Assembly: GCF_004834005.1 (NCBI RefSeq) | Contig: NZ_STFF01000007.1 | Span: forward strand, 248,001-312,000 | DNA from: Niastella caeni | GTDB lineage: Bacteria > Bacteroidota > Bacteroidia > Chitinophagales > Chitinophagaceae | Reading direction: 5' to 3' | Length of the DNA: 64,000 bases | Shown here: positions 1 through 8,400 of the stretch, piece after piece | Position numbering within the stretch: the stretch's first letter is position 1 | Layout: every line of letters begins with the position of its first letter | Notes under the pieces: generated by a model | What the model saw: the letters and a program-made list of their open reading frames with translations, nothing else | Database searches by the model: none | What the model was told of the DNA's origin: nothing | Program-made: the position numbers and the translations under genes

Positions 1-1835
1 CCTTCGTTGAGATGATAGCGGAAATTATTAATAACAGTCCGGGCTTTATTTCCCGAGCCATCCAGCTTCATGATCACATCAATATAGGCGCCAAGCAACC
101 AGCTCCAGGCCGCACCCTGGTGATACGATGAATCGCGTTTGTAAGGATCTCCTTCGTATACACCTGTGTAACGTGCATCATCGGGCGACAGACTGCGCAT
201 ACCCACCGGTGTATATAATTTTTCAGTCACAACTGCAAGTACCGCTGCTGCTTTTCCGTCATCAATTAAAGGGAAAGGCAGGCTAATGGCAAAAAGCTGG
301 TTCGGGCGAAGCGTAGCATCGGGCCGGCCCTGTTCGTCAATTACGTCGTACAGGTAATTGCCTTCGGCATACCAGAATTTTTGAAGAAAACTTTCTTTTA
401 CCCGTACCGCGCTTGTGCGAACGATGGCAGCGTCTGCGGGTTGATCATTTAACGCCAGCAATTCAGCAAAAATGATCAATGCATTGTACCATAATGCCTG
501 TATCTCTACGGGTTTGCCCATGCGGGGGGTAACCACCCAGTTGCCAATTCTGGCATCCATCCAGGTTAACTGGAACCCGGTTTCACCGGCATAAAGCAGG
601 CCATCGTCATCTGCATGAATGTTGTATCGTGTACCGCGATAGTGCCAGTCGATTATCTCTTTCAATACGGGCAATATCTCTTTTATAACAAAAGGAAAGT
701 CATTGGTAGCCTGCAAATACTTATAAATGGCAATGAAATACCAAAGGGTTCCGTCAACGTTGTTATATTCAGGCGGTTCTCCATTATCCTGGAAACGGTT
801 GGGCAACATACCCTTGCTTACGTTTTTTGCAAAGGCCAGCAATACCTTACGGGCATCATCATACCGGCCGGTTGATAAGCATAAACCCGGTAATGAGATC
901 ATGGTATCACGTCCCCAATCGGTAAACCAATGGTAACCGGCAATGACCGTTGCCCCCTCCTCGCTGTCGACAGCTCTCTTTACTATAAACTGGTCGGCGG
1001 CAAATAGTAATTGTTGAAGGGTTTCGTTATCAGGCTGATTGTTCAATAATGCCCGGCGGCGTATTTTTTCCTGTTGTAACAGGTCGTATGCATTTTTTGC
1101 ATGCGGATCATCAGTTGAAACAATACATCCCAGTGAATCGCCTTGTTTTAAGGTAACGCTGAGCGCACCGGGTGTAAACAGGTCTTCTATATGATCGAGC
1201 CCACGGGATTGCTCTATGTTGTAATGAAAATTATAATACCAGTCGGCATTGCATTGCCATGTACTACCGGGAACTTTTATAAATATACCGGGCGTTCCAT
1301 TACCGGCATTTGTTTTTAATATACCGTTGCCGAACGATGCCTCATGATGAATGCTGCCGTTGGCATGCATCAGGTTGTGATACCCTCTTACTGCCAGCAA
1401 AGGCAATAATTCAAGGGTGAAAGGCTGATCAGCCTTTATTACGTCATATATAACAAGTACCGTATTTTCATGGTGCACCATGGCGATGGTTTTCTTTAAC
1501 TGAATGCCATCTACTTCATATACAAATTCCGGGAACTGATATTTTGTAAAACCGGTTATATAATTATACCCTTTTGGATGGATAGCAGCCCCATAGTCGT
1601 TTACGCCTAATTGAATTTTGTTGCCATTGCTTATGATCGTTTCATCCAGTTTTGAAACAAGCACCATCCTGTCTGCAGGCGGAACAACTGCAGCAACCAG
1701 TAATCCGTGATATCGCCGGGTGTTACAATTGATCACCGATGAACTGCTAAAAGCGCCGAGCCCGTTCGTTTCGAGCCATTCATGGCTTATGGCTTCGTTA
1801 TAATTTTGTAATATGGATGCCGGGAGGGAAAGCAT
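1..1835 (-). CDS. Glycogen-debranching enzyme (amylo-alpha-1,6-glucosidase, GH133-like), C-terminus cut by window edge
   Basis: Translating the minus strand from the ATG at 1835 gives about 611 codons without a stop, running off the left edge. The N-terminal third (residues 1-250) resembles the GDE N-terminal beta domain (HEWLETNGLGAFSSSS, RRYHGLLVA). An (alpha/alpha)6 catalytic domain follows, with the hallmark GYHWFTDWGRDTMISLPG around residues 300-315 and GMLPNRFQDNGEPPEYNNVD after it. Members of this family hydrolyse alpha-1,6 branch points of glycogen or related alpha-glucans in the cytoplasm, and no signal peptide is seen. The gene starts 29 bp after the GH63-like gene, so it is the third gene of an SDR-glucosidase-debranching operon. 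The family is clear; the exact substrate is inferred. Confidence 0.9.
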   Translation of the reverse strand, partial: MLSLPASILQNYNEAISHEWLETNGLGAFSSSSVINCNTRRYHGLLVAAVVPPADRMVLVSKLDETIISNGNKIQLGVNDYGAAIHPKGYNYITGFTKYQFPEFVYEVDGIQLKKTIAMVHHENTVLVIYDVIKADQPFTLELLPLLAVRGYHNLMHANGSIHHEASFGNGILKTNAGNGTPGIFIKVPGSTWQCNADWYYNFHYNIEQSRGLDHIEDLFTPGALSVTLKQGDSLGCIVSTDDPHAKNAYDLLQQEKIRRRALLNNQPDNETLQQLLFAADQFIVKRAVDSEEGATVIAGYHWFTDWGRDTMISLPGLCLSTGRYDDARKVLLAFAKNVSKGMLPNRFQDNGEPPEYNNVDGTLWYFIAIYKYLQATNDFPFVIKEILPVLKEIIDWHYRGTRYNIHADDDGLLYAGETGFQLTWMDARIGNWVVTPRMGKPVEIQALWYNALIIFAELLALNDQPADAAIVRTSAVRVKESFLQKFWYAEGNYLYDVIDEQGRPDATLRPNQLFAISLPFPLIDDGKAAAVLAVVTEKLYTPVGMRSLSPDDARYTGVYEGDPYKRDSSYHQGAAWSWLLGAYIDVIMKLDGSGNKARTVINNFRYHLNE

Positions 1836-1864
1836 AATGAATGATCTTTTAACAGGTTAATTAT

Positions 1865-4537
1865 TTACATTGGTTCCATTACCGGGTGCTGAACGTTTTC
1901 GAATAAGGCAACCCGGTTGATGAGTTCTGCTATTACACCCGTCCACCCGGTTTGATGCGAGGCGCCAACGCCACGGCCCGTATCTCCATGGAAATATTCA
2001 TAAAATAATACCAGGTCGCTGAAGTGCGGGTCATCGCGATAGAGTGTTGAATGATCATTTACAGGGCGATGGCCGTTTTCATCTTTTTGAAATGTAGAGA
2101 TCAGTCGTTTTGAAATGGCATGCGCTATTTCATGCAGGGTCATTTTATTACCTGATCCCGTAGGAAATGCTGCTTTACATTTTTCTTTATAATACAGGCA
2201 ATATTGATGCAATGCCTGCACGATGAGGTAATTCATGGGCATCCACACGGGGCCGCGCCAGTTGCTGTTACCGCCAAATAACGACGTGGTGCTTTCCCCC
2301 GGCTGATAATTCAAGCCAAATTCCTGCCCGTTTATGTTTACCGAGTAACCGGCTTCATGTATTTTTGAAACAGAACGGATACCTCCCATACTTAAAAACT
2401 CTTTTTCGTCGAGTAACGATTGCAGTAATTTTTCGAGCCGCTGTTTGGGAACGAGCGATAATAAGATATCATCCTGGTCTTTTAAGTCTTCGATCACCAG
2501 GTACTGCCCGTTATCTTCCCGGTACTTCTGGAACCATTTTAACCGCCGGTGAAATTCTGGAACTTTTTCAAGCAGGTCTTTCTTTAAAACCAATACGGCA
2601 AACAAAGTAGTCAAACCCACCAGGCTACGAACCTTTAATGGGATGTAGCGGCCATCGGGCAGGGCCAGCACATCATAAAAAAAGCCTTCTTCTTCGTTCC
2701 AGCTGCCCGTCCAGTTTTCGCCTATACGGTTTAGTGATTCTGCTATATAAACGAAATGTTCAAAGAACTTTGTAGTAACATCTTCATAATTGGGATTTTG
2801 CTGGGCAATTTCGAGCGCCATTTCGAGCATGTTCAGGCAATACATCGCCATCCAGGCGGTGCCATCGGCCTGTTCAAGCATGCCGCCGCCGGGAATGGTA
2901 TTGCTGCGATCGAAAACCCCGATATTATCCAATCCCAAAAAGCCGCCTTCGAAAACATTATTGCCTTTATGGTCTTTTCGGTTTACCCACCAGGTAAAAT
3001 TGATCAGCAGTTTCTGGAATGCTTTTTCCAGAAAGTCAATATCGCCTTTGCCATGCTTTTCTTTTTCCATTTTATATACCTGTAAGCAACTCCATGCATG
3101 TACAGGTGGGTTTACATCGCCGAATGCCCATTCATAGGCCGGCAACTGACCATTAGGATGCATGTACCATTCACGCAGGAACAACAGGAGCTGTTCTTTG
3201 GCAAAATGAGGGTCGATCATGCTTAATGGGATACAATGAAAGGCCAGGTCCCAGGCGGCATACCAGGGGTATTCCCATTTATCGGGCATGGAAATAATAT
3301 CTTCATTGTTGAGTGTATTCCAATGCTGATTACGCCCCGTTTTTCTGCTTTCAGGCGGGGCAGGCTGGTTTTTATCGCCCTGCAGCCATTGGGGCATGTC
3401 TATGTTAAAATATTGTTTACTCCATAACATACCGGCAAATGCCTGTCGCTGAATATTGCGTAATTCTTCATTATCGGTAGCGGTTACCCCGGCATAAAAT
3501 TCATTCGCTTCCAGTATACGTTGGTTAAATAAAGTATCAAACGCTTCAAATGGATGGTGGTAAACGGGTTCTTTGCTTAAGCGGAGCCGGATGGTAACAG
3601 CCGAATGAGCGGGAATATTGTATTCGTACATGGGCGCCAGTTTTGTTCCCTCTTTCTTTTCCTGGAGCCAGGCAAATTGTTGTTGCTGTATAGCTGTGTG
3701 AAACGCATCTTTTACGTAAGGCGATGCATTGGGAACGCCATACAATTTTTCGGTATTGGTCTCATTTTCGGTAAGAAGGGTATAGGCAGGGGGCTCGAAA
3801 TAAAAATGATAATTGCCCGGTTGATCGTGTATGATCTCCGCAACGCGAAAACCGTCATTGTTCTCTTTCAGCCGGATGACCGGTTTTTTCTTCATTGATC
3901 CGAAACTCCACAAGTTACGCAGCCACAATGTTGGTAAAACGGCTATGTAAGCCGGTTCAGGGTCGCGGTTGTATACTGTTATACGAATGGCAATATCTTC
4001 AATATCGTGTTTGGCATATTCAGTGAACACATCAAAGTACCTGCCTTCATTGAATAAGCCGGTATCGGTAAGCTCATATTCATTGTCATATCTCGACCGG
4101 CAACGGTTAGTATGTACCAGGTCGTTATATGGATAGGCTGCCTGCGGGTACTTATATAAATGTTTCATATAGGAATGCGTGGGCGTATTATCGAGGTAAT
4201 AATACAGTTCCTTCACATCTTCGCCATGGTTGCCTTCATTGCCGGTTAAGCCGAAGAGCCGTTCTTTTATGATCGGGTCTTTACCATTCCACAATGTAAT
4301 GGCGAAGCAAATGCGCTGCATCTCATCGCTTATTCCGGCAATGCCATCTTCGCCCCAGCGATAGACCCTGCTTCGGGCGTGATCGTGCGGAAAATAATCC
4401 CATGCATTGCCATAAGGGCTGTAATCTTCCCGAACGGTTCCCCACTGGCGTTCGCTGAGGTAAGGGCCCCATTTCTTCCACGCCGCATTGTTGAGGCGTT
4501 GTTGTTCACTGTTCATGTTGAATATTTTTTTTATCAT
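1865..4537 (-). CDS. GH63/MGH1-like glucosidase
   Basis: This is an 890-residue cytoplasmic-type protein without a signal peptide. The N-terminal part (SERQWGTVREDYSPYG, residues about 30-45) and the C-terminal (alpha/alpha)6 toroid are typical of the MGH1-like/GH63 glucosidases related to processing alpha-glucosidase I and E. coli YgjK. The toroid carries WEYPWYAAWDLAFH near residues 420-433, YEWAFGDVNPPVHAW shortly after, and WRGPVWMPMNYL near 760. The likely reaction is removal of terminal alpha-glucose from a gluco-oligosaccharide. ATG codons at residues 1 and 8 are both possible starts. It lies 19 bp downstream of the SDR gene and 29 bp upstream of the debranching-enzyme gene. The family call is firm; the substrate is unknown. 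Confidence 0.85.
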   Translation of the reverse strand: MIKKIFNMNSEQQRLNNAAWKKWGPYLSERQWGTVREDYSPYGNAWDYFPHDHARSRVYRWGEDGIAGISDEMQRICFAITLWNGKDPIIKERLFGLTGNEGNHGEDVKELYYYLDNTPTHSYMKHLYKYPQAAYPYNDLVHTNRCRSRYDNEYELTDTGLFNEGRYFDVFTEYAKHDIEDIAIRITVYNRDPEPAYIAVLPTLWLRNLWSFGSMKKKPVIRLKENNDGFRVAEIIHDQPGNYHFYFEPPAYTLLTENETNTEKLYGVPNASPYVKDAFHTAIQQQQFAWLQEKKEGTKLAPMYEYNIPAHSAVTIRLRLSKEPVYHHPFEAFDTLFNQRILEANEFYAGVTATDNEELRNIQRQAFAGMLWSKQYFNIDMPQWLQGDKNQPAPPESRKTGRNQHWNTLNNEDIISMPDKWEYPWYAAWDLAFHCIPLSMIDPHFAKEQLLLFLREWYMHPNGQLPAYEWAFGDVNPPVHAWSCLQVYKMEKEKHGKGDIDFLEKAFQKLLINFTWWVNRKDHKGNNVFEGGFLGLDNIGVFDRSNTIPGGGMLEQADGTAWMAMYCLNMLEMALEIAQQNPNYEDVTTKFFEHFVYIAESLNRIGENWTGSWNEEEGFFYDVLALPDGRYIPLKVRSLVGLTTLFAVLVLKKDLLEKVPEFHRRLKWFQKYREDNGQYLVIEDLKDQDDILLSLVPKQRLEKLLQSLLDEKEFLSMGGIRSVSKIHEAGYSVNINGQEFGLNYQPGESTTSLFGGNSNWRGPVWMPMNYLIVQALHQYCLYYKEKCKAAFPTGSGNKMTLHEIAHAISKRLISTFQKDENGHRPVNDHSTLYRDDPHFSDLVLFYEYFHGDTGRGVGASHQTGWTGVIAELINRVALFENVQHPVMEPM

Positions 4538-4556
4538 TTAATCACGAGACTATTAA

Positions 4557-5363
4557 TCAACCATTATCTTCAAAACCCGGGTATAAGGTCATGCCGCCGT
4601 CAACAAAAAGGGTAGTGCCGTTTACATAATCTGCATCATCACTGGCCAGCCAAACGGCAGCTTTTCCAATATCTTCGACCTGGCCAATGCGTTTTTGCGG
4701 AATGAGTTTTAAAAGGTTTTGTAAATGGGCAGCGGTATCCCAGGCATCGTGATTAATAGGCGTTTGAATGGCCCCGGGTGCAATACTGTTGATGCGGATC
4801 TTTTTAGGTGCATATTCCTGGGCAATGGTTTTCATCAGCAGATGCACGCCGCCCTTTGAAGCGGCATAATTGGCATGACCCGCCCATGGTATAACTTCAT
4901 GTACGCTGCTCATGCAAATGATCTTTCCGGCTGATGTTGACTTGCCATTTACCCCTCTGCGTAAGAACTCGCGGATGGCCTCCCGCGCACATAAAAATTG
5001 CCCGGTAAGATTTACACTCAGTACAAAGTTCCATTGTTCCAGTGTCATTTCTGTAAACGGAGCATCTTTTTGTAAGCCTGCATTGTTTATAAGAATGTCT
5101 ACTGTGCCAAATTGATTAATTACATCGGTAAACATGTTCATCACCTGGTCTTCCCTGCTCACATCACACTGGTAAGCAATGGCCATACCTCCATTAGCGG
5201 CAATAGACGCCACTACTTCCTCTGCCATTGCACGGCCTGCTGCAGTGGGATAATTGATAACTACTGTAGCGCCGGCTTTAGCCATTTCTTTGGCACAACC
5301 GGCTCCAATACCGCTGCCGGCGCCGGTTACAATGGCCACCTGCCCCTGTAATTTCTTTTCCAT
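4557..5363 (-). CDS. SDR-family oxidoreductase (glucose 1-dehydrogenase-like)
   Basis: The protein has 268 residues and is a classical short-chain dehydrogenase. It has the Rossmann motif TGAGSGIG at residues 13-20, NNAG at 93-96, the catalytic Ser near 152-153, Y166xxxK170 in NYAASKGG, and PGAIQTPIN after the active site. Length and motifs match the glucose 1-dehydrogenase group, which oxidises beta-D-glucose to gluconolactone with NAD(P). The sugar context supports this, but SDR substrates cannot be read from motifs. It is first in the minus-strand operon with the GH63-like and debranching genes. The 150 bp upstream holds a weak -7-like TAGCTTTA on the minus strand. Confidence 0.85.
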   Translation of the reverse strand: MEKKLQGQVAIVTGAGSGIGAGCAKEMAKAGATVVINYPTAAGRAMAEEVVASIAANGGMAIAYQCDVSREDQVMNMFTDVINQFGTVDILINNAGLQKDAPFTEMTLEQWNFVLSVNLTGQFLCAREAIREFLRRGVNGKSTSAGKIICMSSVHEVIPWAGHANYAASKGGVHLLMKTIAQEYAPKKIRINSIAPGAIQTPINHDAWDTAAHLQNLLKLIPQKRIGQVEDIGKAAVWLASDDADYVNGTTLFVDGGMTLYPGFEDNG

Positions 5364-5513
5364 GTTATATTTGTTTTGTTGAATTAAAGTAAAGCTATTC
5401 CCACAGAGCGTACAGGAGATTGCTTTTTAAGTTTCTCAATAGATTGCCTGATCAATGTGACAATGATCGTTACTTTACAAAAGATCAACTGTCGCGGCGT
5501 TTACAAATACCGA

Positions 5514-6194
5514 TTAATTCCAGATGCGCATATCATTTAGTTCAATATGCTTCCGGTTGTAGCACAGCAACCCCGAGTCGCGCAATTCATTCAATAATAC
5601 GTTTACACTTTGACGGGATGTGGCAATCACGTTGGCAATATCTGAATGGGTCAAGTAGTTGTTCAAGATTATTTTATCGCCAATCCGGTTTCCATCTGTA
5701 TGTGCCCAGTTCTTTATAAAACGGATCAGCCGTGCTTTGGTATCCCGGAACACCAGATCGGCATGGCGGTTCTCCAGCTTTTTTAACTTGTGGTTCACCA
5801 TATTGGCATAGTGTATGGCCATGAATGGGTTTTCCTGCAATATTTTTTTGAAATCCACCGCATTGAAAAAGCACACAATGGTATTGGCGGTTAATGCTTC
5901 TGCAAACTCTTCCAGGGAAGGACTGCCGTGGAGGCTCATATCGCCAAAAACATCCGGTGCAGTTAAAATGTCTTTGATAAGCTCGTTGCTGTCATCATTT
6001 AATTCTGCAATCTTCACTTTACCCTGTATGAGCAGAAATATTTTACTGTATGCACCTTCACCATAATTGATCGTTTGTCCCCGGTAAATGGTTTTAACTT
6101 TTGCCAGCTGGCAGGTGTCTTTTATCATCTGCTCACTTTCATGGGCAAATAAAGGATGACTTTTCAGGTAGGCGTATTTAATTTCTTCTGACAT
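5514..6194 (-). CDS. Crp/Fnr-family transcriptional regulator
   Basis: The 226-residue protein has an N-terminal cyclic-nucleotide-binding-type beta-roll (about 20-115, with INYGEGAYSKIFLLIQGKVK), a dimerisation helix (about 120-145) and a C-terminal winged helix-turn-helix (LTHSDIANVIATSRQSVNVL, from residue 181). The recognition helix reads SRQSVNVLLNEL, unlike the RETVGR of E. coli CRP or the ETISR of FNR, so a different DNA half-site is expected. No cysteine cluster for an Fe-S centre is visible, arguing against an oxygen-sensing FNR. It is probably cotranscribed with the small gene and thioredoxin-like gene upstream, whose promoter region carries the palindrome array at 6963-7009. Confidence 0.9.
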   Translation of the reverse strand: MSEEIKYAYLKSHPLFAHESEQMIKDTCQLAKVKTIYRGQTINYGEGAYSKIFLLIQGKVKIAELNDDSNELIKDILTAPDVFGDMSLHGSPSLEEFAEALTANTIVCFFNAVDFKKILQENPFMAIHYANMVNHKLKKLENRHADLVFRDTKARLIRFIKNWAHTDGNRIGDKIILNNYLTHSDIANVIATSRQSVNVLLNELRDSGLLCYNRKHIELNDMRIWN

Positions 6195-6235
6195 GATCGT
6201 ATGTTTAAATGAGGTTTAAGTGATGGGTGAACTGG

Positions 6236-6460
6236 TTAATTTTTACTGTTGTTTAGCGTTTCTGTAAGTATTTTACGAATTGAAGCGGAGGGAATTATCC
6301 ATGGCTTAATGGATACTGCCTGGCCTTCTTTGAGAAATAGAAAACCTTCAAGGTCGCAAAGTGGTGACTCCAATGAACAGGCAGCCTCTATTTCATGCGC
6401 TGATACGTGCACAAATGTTCCGAAGTTCACTTCGAAATATTTTTTCAGATCTCTTCTCAT
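6236..6460 (-). CDS. Small protein of unknown function (74 aa)
   Basis: I do not recognise this protein. It begins with a basic stretch (MRRDLKKYFEVNFGTFV) and has two cysteines near the middle (ACSLESPLCDLEGFLFL). No signal peptide or membrane segment is evident. It lies 21 bp after the thioredoxin-like gene and 41 bp before the Crp/Fnr gene on the same strand, the main reason for calling it a gene. Two cysteines in a gene next to a thioredoxin-fold protein might hint at redox chemistry, but that is speculation. Confidence 0.5.
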   Translation of the reverse strand: MRRDLKKYFEVNFGTFVHVSAHEIEAACSLESPLCDLEGFLFLKEGQAVSIKPWIIPSASIRKILTETLNNSKN

Positions 6461-6481
6461 ATTGGTTGCTTTTAAGGTGAA

Positions 6482-6835
6482 TTATTGGTTGGTTGATGAA
6501 ATGGCGTTCTTGATCTTTGAGATCAATACGTTTTTTGGGGTCAGGCCAATGGCGTGATCGATAACCTGGCCGCCTTTAAAGAAAAGGATGGTTGGTAATT
6601 CCATTACGCCATATTCTTTTTCCAGGGTCGTTTCTTTTTCTACATCAACAGTATAAAAGCTGGCTATGTCCTTGAACATCCTTGCCAGATCCATATATAC
6701 GGGTTCTATGATCTGACAGGTTCCGAGCCAGCTTTTTTTGAACTGTACGATCGCCAGGGTCCTGCTTTCAATTACATGTTTTGTAAAATCCTGCTGGGTA
6801 ACTTCTTTATTCATATCGGTAAAATTTTTCGGCAT
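6482..6835 (-). CDS. Thioredoxin-fold protein with degenerate active site (WLGTC)
   Basis: The 117-residue protein aligns by eye with thioredoxin along its length: AIVQFKKSWLGTCQIIEPVY matches the canonical strand, active-site helix and Pro, and MELPTILFF carries the cis-Pro (P81). The usual WCGPC is W36-L-G-T-C40 here, so the nucleophilic first Cys is a Leu and only the second Cys remains. The codons read TGG CTC GGA ACC TGT. A normal dithiol/disulfide cycle is therefore impossible. A monothiol, chaperone-like or structural role is more likely. There is no signal peptide, so it is cytoplasmic. It is first in a minus-strand unit with the 74-aa gene and the Crp/Fnr gene. Confidence 0.85.
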   Translation of the reverse strand: MPKNFTDMNKEVTQQDFTKHVIESRTLAIVQFKKSWLGTCQIIEPVYMDLARMFKDIASFYTVDVEKETTLEKEYGVMELPTILFFKGGQVIDHAIGLTPKNVLISKIKNAISSTNQ

Positions 6836-6962
6836 ACTATTTAAAGGGCTAATGGGGTGCCAATGTGTTCGTGAGGTTTGAAAATCGCTTGAAACGCGCT
6901 CCTGTACTGCGTTCTGGAAGATCAGGGTTTTACATTATAAAGGTCGGGACCCATGGAAAAGT

Positions 6963-7009
6963 CCCAATAGGTTGGGAGTTTCCCAATATGTTGGGAAAAA
7001 AGATTGGGA
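6963..7009. promoter_or_regulatory. Array of alternating TTGGGA/TCCCAA half-sites
   Basis: Half-sites read CCCAA (6963-6967), TTGGGA (6972-6977), TCCCAA (6981-6986), TTGGGA (6991-6996) and TTGGGA (7004-7009). The first four make three overlapping palindromes with centres about 9.5 bp apart; the middle one, TTGGGA-GTT-TCCCAA, is perfect. The array lies between divergent units (thioredoxin-like/Crp on minus, beta-barrel on plus). It is probably an operator; the nearby Crp/Fnr-type protein is an obvious but untested candidate ligand. Confidence 0.5.
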
Positions 7010-7103
7010 AAGCCTGGGCGGCAAAAATTACGGGCAGAAAATCGTTCAGCATTCTGCGAACCGCATTTCAGGAATTGCCACCTGGTATGTCAGTCGCCCG
7101 ACA

Positions 7104-7132
7104 TTGCGCGGTTCACACTTATGTTACATTTG
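7104..7132 (+). promoter_or_regulatory. Candidate Bacteroidota promoter for the 7191 gene
   Basis: A perfect TAnnTTTG -7 box (TACATTTG, 7125-7132) is preceded, 18 nt upstream, by a TTG -33 element (7104-7106). The ATG of the beta-barrel gene follows 58 bp downstream. The -33/-7 pattern is the established primary-sigma consensus in Bacteroidota. Confidence 0.5.
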
Positions 7133-7190
7133 TTTGTACATCCAAGATCTAAAAATGAAACACTTCGTATATCAGTTTAAATAAAGCATC

Positions 7191-7931
7191 ATGAAATTAT
7201 TTGGTTTGTTAACGGTATTATTGCTTTTGCTTGCACCGGCATTATGTGCACAGCAGCATACATATCCCCGCATTAACCGGTTTGCCGATGTAACCGGAAC
7301 TGCCGGCAGTTCGCAGGGTACGGTGGCGGCTTCTTATGTTCATAACTGGCATTTAGGCAAAAAAAGGAAATGGGAAGCCGGGGTAGGCCTTCGCTGGACC
7401 ACCTACTTTGGAACAAAGACAGATTTTATTACCGCGCCTGCGCGGCTTGCACGTTCAACCACCACGCCATTTCTTATTGTTTTTGCCGGACAGGAGACCG
7501 CCAATTGGGATACGCTTACGGTTCAACGGCCATTGATCAATTCTGTAAACTTTTCAGTGAACTTCGGTTACAACTTTACCCCAAAATGGTCGGCAGGTTT
7601 TAATATCGATGTTATCGGATTTTCGTTCGGCAGAAGAGGCAGTGGCATTTTAACCAGCAACGGCAGTACGCGTAATGAACCTAACGCCAAACCCTATGGC
7701 TTTAATGTATTGCTTACCGGAGATAACGATTATGGCAGCCTTAACTCGGAATATTTTATCAAATACCGTATCAATACCCGCTGGGGGATCAAGGCGGTTT
7801 ATGAATATTATTTTGCCGAATACCAGACCACCAATATTAAGCAAACAGCCCCTGATGGCACTATGGTCAGCCGTTTCAGGAATAAAGTAAATACATTGGG
7901 ATTAGGCGTTTCTTACCACTTTAATAATTAA
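7191..7931 (+). CDS. Secreted outer-membrane beta-barrel-like protein
   Basis: The 246-residue protein begins with a clear signal peptide (MKLFGLLTVLLLLLAPALCA, cleavage near residue 20). The rest alternates hydrophobic and polar residues in short amphipathic strands rich in Gly and aromatic residues (VGLRWTTYFG, VNFSVNFGYNFT, WGIKAVYEYYFAEY) and ends LGLGVSYHFNN. A terminal aromatic strand of this kind is typical of outer-membrane barrels. I recognise no specific family; it is probably an 8-10-stranded barrel. The downstream DM13 lipoprotein gene starts 12 bp later, so the two are likely one transcript expressed from the promoter near 7104-7132. Confidence 0.7.
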   Translation: MKLFGLLTVLLLLLAPALCAQQHTYPRINRFADVTGTAGSSQGTVAASYVHNWHLGKKRKWEAGVGLRWTTYFGTKTDFITAPARLARSTTTPFLIVFAGQETANWDTLTVQRPLINSVNFSVNFGYNFTPKWSAGFNIDVIGFSFGRRGSGILTSNGSTRNEPNAKPYGFNVLLTGDNDYGSLNSEYFIKYRINTRWGIKAVYEYYFAEYQTTNIKQTAPDGTMVSRFRNKVNTLGLGVSYHFNN

Positions 7932-7943
7932 ATCGATCGTTTT

Positions 7944-8366
7944 ATGAAATACTACATTAGCATCGCAGCTATGATGCTGTTCCTGATCGCTGCCTGCACC
8001 AAGCAGAATGGATCGCCCACCGCTCCGGTTAATGAAATGCCTGATACTACAGCGGTTCAAACGCATACCGGCAGCTTTGTGAAAGGCCCTTATGGAACGG
8101 TTTCAGGTATGGTTGCCATCTTTAAGGAGAACGGCAAGTACTCACTGGCCTTGCAGAATATTATGATCAGCAACGGGCCCGACCTGCATGTATATCTTTC
8201 CAAAGAGATACAACCGGTTAATTTCATTGATCTGGGAAAAATAAAATCAATCATGGGCAACCAGTTATATGATATCAGCGGTATGCCCGATTTTGCGCAA
8301 TACAAATATGCGCTTATCCATTGCCAGCAATATGATCATTTGTTCGGAAGTGCTGAATTAAAGTGA
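7944..8366 (+). CDS. DM13-domain lipoprotein
   Basis: The 140-residue protein has a lipoprotein signal ending in LIAAC (Cys18). Residues about 38-139 match the DM13 domain, with HTGSFVKGPYGTVSGMVAIF at the start, NGPDLHVYLS at 78-86, and the closing YALIHCQQYDHLFGSAEL with a conserved Cys127. DM13 has been proposed to be a redox or electron-transfer domain, fused to DOMON/cytochrome domains in animals; here it stands alone on a lipid anchor, probably in the periplasm. It is 12 bp downstream of the barrel gene. The family call is firm; its substrate is unknown. Confidence 0.85.
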   Translation: MKYYISIAAMMLFLIAACTKQNGSPTAPVNEMPDTTAVQTHTGSFVKGPYGTVSGMVAIFKENGKYSLALQNIMISNGPDLHVYLSKEIQPVNFIDLGKIKSIMGNQLYDISGMPDFAQYKYALIHCQQYDHLFGSAELK

Positions 8367-8400
8367 GCGTGCGTGCATTGAATTAAAACGGGCATAATGG

